Positions 1 through 5,134 of a DNA stretch of 6,034 bases are shown piece by piece (position 1 is the first letter of the stretch; every line of letters begins with the position of its first letter). The DNA comes from an uncultured Synergistales bacterium (GTDB lineage Bacteria; Synergistota; Synergistia; Synergistales; Aminobacteriaceae), in assembly GCA_905236605.1 (NCBI GenBank), contig CAJORD010000065.1, positions 1 to 6,034 of the forward strand. Direction: 5' to 3'. The position numbers and the translations under genes were made by a program. The notes beneath the pieces are model-generated. The model did no database searches. It was not told the origin of the DNA and worked only from the letters and a program-made list of their open reading frames with translations.

Positions 1-432
1 CATGTAAGTATAAATCTCGCACTTGTCCGAATGAGGCACGATGTCCCACCATACTGTCGGAGTTCCTTTACCGACGTTCTTGCCGGTGTTATATTCGTCG
101 AAAGTTTCAACAGAGTTATGACGGAGCGGAGTTTCAAACGTCGCTTTGATGACGGCTTCTTTCAATAACGCTTCGAGGTCGTCAATTAACGGGAATTTTG
201 TTCCGCACTTGACCCAGAACTGTAAAACGCCGGTGTCCTGACAAGACGGACGGTCTAATTTAACTGCGAGCTCCTGATTTCTGAACATCGTGTCATAAAT
301 TACTTTAGCCATAGGGCTGTCTTCTTTTTCACGAAGTTCCGAAAGTTTTGCGATTACATCATCGGGAAGTTTCTTGGCTGTATGTCCTACAAACTTCGCG
401 ATCATGTTGGTCATTTTTTCAACCTGATTCAT
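1..432 (-). CDS. ttdA: L(+)-tartrate dehydratase alpha subunit / class I fumarase alpha-type (5' part, runs off window)
   Basis: This is the first 144 codons of a gene that continues past the left edge. The family uses a [4Fe-4S] cluster to remove water from hydroxy-dicarboxylates: L-tartrate to oxaloacetate in TtdAB, malate to fumarate in the related two-subunit fumarases. It is cytoplasmic and needs a beta subunit, which should lie just outside the window. I recognise it by resemblance to E. coli TtdA along its whole visible length: the LPDDV segment (residues 22-26), SCQDTG at 63-68 whose Cys64 is the first cluster ligand, LRHNSVETFDE at 103-113 followed by NTGKN, and the VWWDIVP segment near 127-133. 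The ATG is preceded by AGGGGG 9 nt upstream. It follows the permease by 29 nt on the same strand, so the two are probably one transcript. The resemblance favours TtdA over fumarase, but true substrate cannot be fixed from this fragment. Confidence 0.88.
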   Translation of the reverse strand, partial: MNQVEKMTNMIAKFVGHTAKKLPDDVIAKLSELREKEDSPMAKVIYDTMFRNQELAVKLDRPSCQDTGVLQFWVKCGTKFPLIDDLEALLKEAVIKATFETPLRHNSVETFDEYNTGKNVGKGTPTVWWDIVPHSDKCEIYTYM

Positions 433-461
433 AAAATTTTACCCCCTTTTTAATTTTTATA

Positions 462-1736
462 TTATGCCGCAGGGAAGAATGGAAAAGCCATTGGCAGTAA
501 TATCATGCTTACGATTGTTGCAATTACGATTAACGGCAAGCCTGACTTCACGTAGTCCATGAATGTATAATCGCCTGCACCTACGACCATTGTATTAGCC
601 GGCATTCCGATCGGTGTTGCATAAGCGCACGAGCCTCCGATAACGCAAGCCATTAACACGGCTCTCGGGTCTGCGTTCATGCCTTGCGCGATTGAAAGAC
701 AAATCGGAGCCATTAAAGCAGTCGTTGCGGTGTTGCTCATGAAGTTCGTCATTACGCAGCAAAGAATAAAAACTACGAACGTGAACATCGTCGGCGAAGG
801 ATTTTCACCAAGCGCACCGATGACTTTCTCGGCTATCATTCGTCCTGCGCCGGTCTTGTCGAGAGCCGCTGCTAATGAAAGTGTGCCGCCGAATAAGAAA
901 ATTGTTTTGAGGTCGATTGATTTCAAAGCGTCATCTTCGGAAATGACATTAAAGAGAATTAACAAGATAGCTCCGACGCAGCCAGTAATGCTTAACGAAA
1001 TGTGAATTTGTTTCTCAAAAATCATTCCGAGCAATGTCGCAACTAAAATCACAAGTGAAAGAGTTTTTTTCCATTGAGGGACTGCGCTGAAGTCTTTTTG
1101 AACATCGAAGACGCCTTCGCCCTTCGGGTCATGATTAGGAAGAAGATAGAAGCCGAGCGTCGCATAGAACAAAATTCCTACAATCAAGATCGGTCCGCCG
1201 ACTATCGCATATTCAAAGAAGCCGAAGCCTTCAAGTCCTGCTTTGCTCAAAGTGCTTTGCGCGATCATGTTGCCGGGAGCGCCGATTAATGACAAGTTGC
1301 CGCCCATTGCTGCCGCAAAGACCAAGGGCATTAATAATCTCGAACGTTTGAAGCCTGACTTAGCCGCGATACCAATTACAACAGGAATTAAAACCGCCGC
1401 TGTGCCCGTGTTCGACAAAACACCGCTCATCAAACCGACGATTGTCATAATTGCAACGATTAACATTCTTTCACTGCTCGCGAACTTCGTAACGATTCCG
1501 CCGATTTCGTTCGCCATTCCCGTTTCAAATAACGCTCCGCCGACGATGAACATCGCCACGAACAAAATTACATTTCCGTCGATGAAACCAGAAAACGCCG
1601 TCTTAATGTCAAGCACGCCCGTAACGACAAGGCCGATACAAACGATCATGGACGTTAAACCCAACGGAATTTTTTCCGTAACGAACATCACGATGGCAAA
1701 TGCCAAGAAACATAACGTAATAACTGCCGGACTCAT
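462..1736 (-). CDS. DASS/SLC13-family carboxylate permease (ion transporter superfamily)
   Basis: An inner-membrane secondary transporter, probably importing a dicarboxylate or hydroxy-carboxylate such as tartrate, malate or succinate, by cation symport or exchange. The 424-residue product is hydrophobic throughout and has the family's inverted-repeat signature: two Ser-Asn-Thr motifs (SNTGTAAVLIP at 108-118 and SNTATTALMAP at 334-344) and two glycine/proline-rich partners (GGNLSLIGAPGN at 145-156 and YATPIGMPANTMV at 372-384). A hydrophilic loop at about 200-224 divides the halves. The length is normal for the family. The start chosen is the second in-frame ATG (1736): it has GAGGGG 13 nt upstream, gives a classical hydrophobic N-terminus (MSPAVITLCF), and the upstream ATG at 1757 has no ribosome site. 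Its position directly before ttdA suggests it supplies that enzyme's substrate. It is not obviously the CitT-like TtdT exchanger of E. coli, and its exact substrate is inferred only from context. Confidence 0.9.
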   Translation of the reverse strand: MSPAVITLCFLAFAIVMFVTEKIPLGLTSMIVCIGLVVTGVLDIKTAFSGFIDGNVILFVAMFIVGGALFETGMANEIGGIVTKFASSERMLIVAIMTIVGLMSGVLSNTGTAAVLIPVVIGIAAKSGFKRSRLLMPLVFAAAMGGNLSLIGAPGNMIAQSTLSKAGLEGFGFFEYAIVGGPILIVGILFYATLGFYLLPNHDPKGEGVFDVQKDFSAVPQWKKTLSLVILVATLLGMIFEKQIHISLSITGCVGAILLILFNVISEDDALKSIDLKTIFLFGGTLSLAAALDKTGAGRMIAEKVIGALGENPSPTMFTFVVFILCCVMTNFMSNTATTALMAPICLSIAQGMNADPRAVLMACVIGGSCAYATPIGMPANTMVVGAGDYTFMDYVKSGLPLIVIATIVSMILLPMAFPFFPAA

Positions 1737-1749
1737 GTGAAAATTTACA

Positions 1750-1755
1750 CCCCTC
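1750..1755 (-). promoter_or_regulatory. Ribosome binding site that decides the permease start
   Basis: On the minus strand GAGGGG lies 13 nt before the ATG at 1736. It overlaps the codons just after the more distal ATG at 1757, so it can only serve the inner start. The ttdA leader has a similar layout, AGGGGG followed by an A/T-rich spacer, which supports the choice. Confidence 0.7.
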
Positions 1756-1785
1756 ATTGAAATTTTTTAATTTGAAATTTTTTAT

Positions 1786-1797
1786 AATGTATCCATT
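1786..1797. promoter_or_regulatory. Candidate GntR operator in the permease leader
   Basis: AATGTATCCATT is symmetric at 10 of 12 positions (its reverse complement is AATGGATACATT). It falls at about +6 to +17 from the start site predicted by the promoter at 1810-1837, where a bound repressor would block transcription. Its central TGTATCCA recurs exactly in the leader of the neighbouring gntR pair and I see it nowhere else in the window. FadR-subfamily GntR proteins bind short palindromes of this size. Binding is inferred. Confidence 0.5.
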
Positions 1798-1809
1798 GGA
1801 ATTAATGCA

Positions 1810-1837
1810 ATAATAAACTAAAAATAAAAAATGTCAA
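1810..1837 (-). promoter_or_regulatory. Sigma-70 promoter for the permease-ttdA operon
   Basis: Read on the minus strand there is a perfect -35 box TTGACA (1837-1832), a 16-nt spacer and TATTAT (1815-1810), five of six to the -10 consensus. The predicted start is near 1803, leaving a leader of about 66 nt before the ATG at 1736. Just upstream of the -35, positions 1841-1865 are almost pure A/T and could act as an UP element. This is the clearest promoter in the window. Confidence 0.75.
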
Positions 1838-2046
1838 GAGAGAATTTTAAAATTAATTTTTAATTCGTGATTCAAAAAAAAATTTGGGAATGGCCGTTTA
1901 AAAAATTTTACTCATGAAACTTGGACACAATCTTAAAAACATGATCGCCAAGTCTAAATTTTAAATTTTTATTTTAGATTGAGAGTTATGAAATTTTATT
2001 GCTGCTGAAAAATTTGAAGATTTTTGTAGTGACCAAAGTAGTGAGC
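1838..2046. other. Non-coding spacer between the gntR terminator and the permease promoter
   Basis: About 210 nt of A/T-rich sequence. It contains a run of nine A at 1874-1882, a short inverted repeat (ACTTGG near 1919 with CCAAGT near 1948) whose loop is too long for a good hairpin, and the direct repeat GTAGTGA (2026-2032 and 2038-2044, 12-nt period). I see no gene, RNA gene or riboswitch that I can support. The end nearest the promoter may hold UP-element sequence. Confidence 0.5.
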
Positions 2047-2081
2047 AAAATAAAAACTTCCCCACAATTTTCAAGGAAGTT
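2047..2081 (-). terminator. Intrinsic terminator of the gntR pair
   Basis: On the minus strand AACTTCC (2081-2075) pairs with GGAAGTT (2061-2055) in a 7-bp stem around a 13-nt loop, followed directly by TTTTTATTTT (2056-2047). It begins 25 nt after the TAA at 2107. It separates the regulator pair from the permease operon, which has its own promoter. The loop is rather large, so efficiency is uncertain. Confidence 0.65.
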
Positions 2082-2106
2082 AAAATGTTCTTAGTATTAT
2101 ACTTTT

Positions 2107-2739
2107 TTACTCGTAACGTGTCAAAACATCATTCATGCTTCGGATTATATGTTTTCGCATTTCGAGGGCCGCTCCGTCCGCATTATAAAGAGTCAAGTGA
2201 GAAAAAATTCTTTTGTGTTCAGCGTGAGATTTTTTTGCGTATTGTGTCTTTGTCGTCGTTAAGCCAATCGAAAGACCGTTCCACAATTCTGAAAGCATAT
2301 TCACAAGTCGCGAATTTCCAGACGCGAGCCAAATATTATAATGAAACGACTGATTATAATCTGAATAATTTTCGGGCCCTGCCTGTTCTGAATGATTAAT
2401 ACAATTTTCAATTTCGGTCAAGTCGGCTTTGAGTTCGCACGCAAGTCGGCAGGCTTCGGCTTCAAGTGCTGCGCGAATATAAAAATGTTCGGTTATATTT
2501 TTTTTGTTCATGCCGATGACAACCGCACCACGATTTTGAGCAAGTTCGATTAATCCATCGCGTGCCAAAATTTGAAACGCTTCGCGCACCGGCGTAGCTG
2601 AAATTCCAAGAGCCTTCGCCGTCGCTTCAAGTGCGAGTGTCTCGCCGGGTTTTATATTTTGAGTAATTATCGCTTCGCGCAAAGATGCCGCCGCCTGTTC
2701 ACGGACGGGCAATAATTTCACGGGTCTAACGTTCAACAT
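2107..2739 (-). CDS. GntR-family transcriptional regulator, FCD (FadR-type) domain
   Basis: A 210-residue ligand-responsive DNA-binding protein, expected to act as a dimer. The N-terminal winged helix (about 8-76) shows the GntR pattern: LREAIITQNIKPGE, then ISATPVREAFQIL (46-58) as recognition region, and the wing near 69-76. The C-terminal FCD helical bundle (about 84-205) keeps the usual ligand positions: Asn129 and His133 in NQSFH, His175 in AEHKRIF, and His197 in MRKHI, so a metal-assisted carboxylate site looks intact. Such proteins commonly sense organic acids, which suits the adjacent permease and dehydratase. It starts 2 nt after the stop of the upstream GntR gene. A weak AAAGGA lies 15 nt before the ATG within that gene, so translational coupling is likely. 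A hairpin terminator follows. Its likely targets are the TGTATCCA sites before the permease and before the gntR pair; ligand and sign of control are not known. Confidence 0.88.
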   Translation of the reverse strand: MLNVRPVKLLPVREQAAASLREAIITQNIKPGETLALEATAKALGISATPVREAFQILARDGLIELAQNRGAVVIGMNKKNITEHFYIRAALEAEACRLACELKADLTEIENCINHSEQAGPENYSDYNQSFHYNIWLASGNSRLVNMLSELWNGLSIGLTTTKTQYAKKSHAEHKRIFSHLTLYNADGAALEMRKHIIRSMNDVLTRYE

Positions 2740-2741
2740 TT

Positions 2742-3326
2742 TTATTTTTCTTTTTCCTTTCTGATTTTTATAAGTGTCTTCGCCAAAACGAAACCGTAAT
2801 TTTCAAAGGCGGCTTTTAAATTTTCTGATTCATTTGCTAACGCAAGACGCAAATTTTTGAACGCGTCATTAATTTCCGTGCAGCCCTGTGAATTTTTAAG
2901 AACGAACGGCAAATAAATTCCCGTGACGATGAACAAAAACTTTTTTCGCAGAGGCGATTTTATATTTTCTACAAGAAAATTGTGAAAGTCGTTTTGATTT
3001 TCAAATTCTGAAAGCGCGCGGCGAGTTTCATAATTAAAATTTTTGATTGCCTCCGTCGCAAGCAGAGCCATATCCTGAAAAACACTTTTTATAATTTCGT
3101 CATCGAGAATTGAAACTCGCATGTGTTGCCCGGGAAGTCGTTCAACGAGTCCGCAATATTCAAGAGCTGCTAGAGCTTCGCGAACAGGCATTCGCGATAC
3201 ACCGAGGCTCAAAGCCGTTTCTGTTTGAGTGAGCTCGAGACCGCCGGGGACATCGCCGGATAAAATTGCCTCCTGCAAAATTTCGAGGGCCGTTTCTGAT
3301 TTATATAATTTTTGAAGTTTTAACAT
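2742..3326 (-). CDS. GntR-family regulator with degenerate C-terminal domain
   Basis: A 194-residue protein and the first gene of the regulator pair. The winged helix is clear at about 8-73: ILQEAILSGDVPGG, then LGVSRMPVREALAALE (41-56), a close match to the FadR-subfamily recognition region, then GLVERLPGQHMRV. The rest (about 76-190) is helical and about the size of a short FCD domain, but it keeps only a trace of its metal site: DFH at 113-115. No second or third ligand histidine is found where the sister protein has them; the matching stretch near 172-185 reads AAFENYGFVLAKTL. It may have lost ligand binding, or bind something else. The C-terminus is strongly basic (KIRKEKEK). No Shine-Dalgarno site is visible before the ATG and no other good start exists. 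It is divergent from cheV across 139 nt. It may pair with, or compete with, the neighbouring GntR protein; this is inference. Confidence 0.85.
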   Translation of the reverse strand: MLKLQKLYKSETALEILQEAILSGDVPGGLELTQTETALSLGVSRMPVREALAALEYCGLVERLPGQHMRVSILDDEIIKSVFQDMALLATEAIKNFNYETRRALSEFENQNDFHNFLVENIKSPLRKKFLFIVTGIYLPFVLKNSQGCTEINDAFKNLRLALANESENLKAAFENYGFVLAKTLIKIRKEKEK

Positions 3327-3465
3327 GATTTTGATTTTTTAATTTTGTATCCAATTTAAAGAGAAAAATTTTTCAAGCATTATACAATAATTTTTAATGT
3401 GATAAGATATACGCACATGTCAGCTTTGTTAATTATTAATTCCGAAGCGGAGGCCTTAAAAAGAA
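3327..3465. promoter_or_regulatory. Divergent intergenic region between gntR pair and cheV
   Basis: 139 nt that must drive both directions. On the minus strand TATAAT at 3384-3379 is a perfect -10 box for the regulators, but the expected -35 place (near 3402-3407, TCTTAT) is poor. A TTGAAA at 3376-3371 exists with no good -10 behind it. On the plus strand TAAGAT at 3403-3408 is a possible -10 for cheV, again without a good -35. GGAGG at 3449-3453, 12 nt before the cheV ATG, is a clear ribosome site. No sigma-28 or sigma-54 motif was found. Confidence 0.45.
3345..3354. promoter_or_regulatory. Candidate GntR operator in the gntR-pair leader
   Basis: TTGTATCCAA is symmetric at 8 of 10 positions and shares TGTATCCA exactly with the site before the permease. 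It lies 19 nt upstream of the regulator ATG, which would suit autoregulation. It is also about 110 nt upstream of cheV on the other strand. Confidence 0.45.
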
Positions 3466-4392
3466 ATGCAGGAAGTTAAGAAAGTAACGACTGAAGTCGG
3501 AACAAACGAATGGCAATTAGTCGTTTTTGTTCTCGGGGATCAGTCTTTCGCTATCAATGTCGATAAAACTCGCGAAATTTTACGCTGGCCGGGAGTGCGT
3601 TCGATTCCAGACGCGCCAGTGGCTCTCATCGGTATAACGTCCGTGCGCGGCGAAGTGTTGCCCATGGTCGATTTAAGAATCTTTCTGGGGATTCCCCCCG
3701 TCAGTCCCATGGAGCAGAGCAAAGTTATAATAGCCGAGTTCAACGAAGTAAAATTAGGTTTTGTTGTCGATGCCGTCGAAAGAATTTACAGAATTAAATC
3801 TGAAGACTTGGACGCAAGCATGACGGGCAAATATCTCGGAGATTGGATTCTCTACGTTATTAAACGCGACTCCAGAAACGTTCTCCTGCTTGACTACGAA
3901 GCAATCGTTCAGACAATCAGCCCGCAGTTAGTCATTCAGCACAGCGGAGACCCCGGCAAGGCCGTAAGCATGATGGAAGGCGTTGGACACCCCGGCGATT
4001 ATCATATTATCGTTGCTGAAGACTCGCCGCTGATTCGTAAACAAGTCGAAGATGCTTTGATGGCAAGTGGCTTTACAGATTTGCATATCTGCCCGGACGG
4101 CAAAGTCGCTTATGACGCTATCGTAGGCTCCGGAGAACACTGCGACTTGTTAATCACAGACGTAGAAATGCCGAGATTAGACGGCTTGACATTGACGCGA
4201 AGAATCAAAGAAAATCCAGAAACGAAAAATATTCCGGTTATCGTCTTCTCGTCAATTATGGCCAACGACATCAAGAACAAGGCCGCGAGCGTCGGAGCAA
4301 ATTATCAGGTAACGAAGCCCGAAATTACACAGCTTGTCGAATGCGTCGTTAAAGTCATTCGTGAAAAGCAAACAGTTGAGGAAGAAGCCTAG
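3466..4392 (+). CDS. cheV: Chemotaxis coupling protein CheV (CheW domain plus receiver)
   Basis: A 308-residue cytoplasmic scaffold that links methyl-accepting receptors to the CheA kinase and can be phosphorylated by it. The CheW-like domain spans about 15-150; its typical middle is seen in WPGVRSIPDAPVALIGITSV (41-60) followed by RGEVLPMVDLRIFLG. A linker follows to about 178, then a receiver domain (180-300) with all the key residues: acidic pair Glu185-Asp186, phosphoacceptor Asp232 in LLITDVEMP, Ser262 at the switch position, and Lys284 in VTKPE. Length and order match the family. The ATG has GGAGG 12 nt upstream. The next gene starts 2 nt after the TAG, and its ribosome site GAGGAAG lies inside the last cheV codons, so the two are probably translationally coupled. 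No other chemotaxis or flagellar gene is in the window. It shows that the organism is likely motile, or uses a chemosensory array. Confidence 0.95.
   Translation: MQEVKKVTTEVGTNEWQLVVFVLGDQSFAINVDKTREILRWPGVRSIPDAPVALIGITSVRGEVLPMVDLRIFLGIPPVSPMEQSKVIIAEFNEVKLGFVVDAVERIYRIKSEDLDASMTGKYLGDWILYVIKRDSRNVLLLDYEAIVQTISPQLVIQHSGDPGKAVSMMEGVGHPGDYHIIVAEDSPLIRKQVEDALMASGFTDLHICPDGKVAYDAIVGSGEHCDLLITDVEMPRLDGLTLTRRIKENPETKNIPVIVFSSIMANDIKNKAASVGANYQVTKPEITQLVECVVKVIREKQTVEEEA
4378..4384 (+). promoter_or_regulatory. Ribosome binding site supporting a TTG start
   Basis: GAGGAAG within the end of cheV lies 10 nt before the TTG at 4395. An in-frame TGA at 4377-4379 bounds the reading frame upstream, and the first in-frame ATG would come only at codon 85, so this site and the TTG decide the start. 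Confidence 0.65.
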
Positions 4393-4394
4393 TT

Positions 4395-5084
4395 TTGTAT
4401 CTGCCTTATTGGAGTTCGGAACTTCAAGTTGAAATTCCTTCTTGGTTTCCGTGGGGCAAAGATTATCAGCCTGTTTCTGTAAATCGCTTCCATGATGACA
4501 CACTGAAGCGAATAGCTGAATTATGTTTCGATCTTGAGAGCGAGTTTTTATTTCTGTCCTCGCCTTTAGTTGGCTATGTCGGAAATCTCTCACGCGAAAA
4601 ATTTTTTAAAGACACTGAAGACAATGTCTTAAATCTCGGCTTTTTGATGGTGTTCTCATTTTCAGAAAATATTGAGAAGGCGCTGATACTCTCTCTTATA
4701 GCCATAGAGTCGGCAAAAAATCTTCAGCTCGGCGTAACGACTTGCTCATTATGGCGCGGAGGAATTTATGAAGGGAAGACAAAAATTGTAGCTATAGCTA
4801 GCGACGAACCTTTTTATGACTGCTCAGAATATCTCAAGGGGCTTGTGAAAGTTCTGGATAACGTAAAAATTGCTTTGCGGCCGTCTGCACTTTCATACTA
4901 CGCTGAAAAATTTGGGTATGACAGATTTTTAAGACGTTGGGAAAAAGCGAATCCTTATGACGTTCGAGTAACGCAGATTTTATCAGAACTTGATACAGAC
5001 AGCGCAAAAGAAATCGTAGGAGGCTCGCCGATGATTGATTTCCCGTCGTTCTTCGGTCTTGCACTCACAGCCGTTCAACAATAA
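4395..5084 (+). CDS. Uncharacterised 229-residue protein coupled to cheV
   Basis: I do not recognise this protein. It starts at TTG, 2 nt after the cheV stop, with GAGGAAG 10 nt upstream; no ATG occurs in frame before codon 85. It ends in a tandem stop (TAATAA). No signal peptide or convincing membrane helix is seen, so it is likely cytoplasmic. The N-terminus is aromatic and Trp-rich (Trp6, Trp17, Trp20, with MYLPYW and WFPWG). The middle alternates hydrophobic strands and helices (LGFLMVFSF at 81-89, helix [20 protein letters not shown] at 91-110, [10 protein letters not shown] at 114-123, [10 protein letters not shown] at 130-139), suggesting an alpha/beta fold. Three cysteines (44, 117, 143) are not arranged as a metal motif. 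Codon use resembles its neighbours. Tight spacing with cheV suggests a shared role or shared expression, possibly in signalling; that is inference from position only. Confidence 0.8.
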   Translation: MYLPYWSSELQVEIPSWFPWGKDYQPVSVNRFHDDTLKRIAELCFDLESEFLFLSSPLVGYVGNLSREKFFKDTEDNVLNLGFLMVFSFSENIEKALILSLIAIESAKNLQLGVTTCSLWRGGIYEGKTKIVAIASDEPFYDCSEYLKGLVKVLDNVKIALRPSALSYYAEKFGYDRFLRRWEKANPYDVRVTQILSELDTDSAKEIVGGSPMIDFPSFFGLALTAVQQ

Positions 5085-5115
5085 TAAAAATTTTATTTTT
5101 AATTTTAAAATTTAG

Positions 5116-5122
5116 AAAGGAG
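5116..5122 (+). promoter_or_regulatory. Consensus ribosome binding site for rpoD
   Basis: AAAGGAG lies 12 nt before the TTG at 5135, the same spacing as in cheV. It fixes the TTG as the rpoD start: no ATG or GTG lies in frame between here and the conserved sigma regions except much later codons. Confidence 0.75.
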
Positions 5123-5134
5123 ATACTCATTACA

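Noticed and set aside
679..1740. Plus-strand reading frames opposite the permease (679-1005, 1074-1289, 1243-1740).
   Set aside because: They are antisense to a well-supported membrane protein gene and show no family features.
1938..1955. An 18-nt stretch matching 16 of 18 bases of the ttdA 5' coding region (391-408, opposite orientation), as if a displaced fragment.
   Set aside because: A match of this quality is expected about once by chance in a window of this size, and it does not extend on either side.
1914..1964. A 16-codon plus-strand reading frame (MKLGHNLKN...) in the spacer.
   Set aside because: No ribosome site, very short, and no support from context.
2026..2044. Direct repeat GTAGTGA with a 12-nt period.
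   Set aside because: It lies downstream of a terminator and far upstream of the permease promoter; two short copies are weak evidence for a binding site.
3376..3405. A sigma-28 (FliA-type) promoter for cheV, suggested by TGTGATAA at 3398-3405.
   Set aside because: No TAAA element at the needed distance and the GCC part of the -10 box is missing.
5059..5087. TTGCAC with a 17-nt spacer and TAATAA as a promoter for rpoD.
   Set aside because: Each box matches the consensus at only about three of six positions.
5085..5115. A/T-rich self-complementary sequence after the 229-residue gene as a terminator.
   Set aside because: The pairing is A-T only, without a GC-containing stem; more likely a simple A/T spacer before the rpoD ribosome site.
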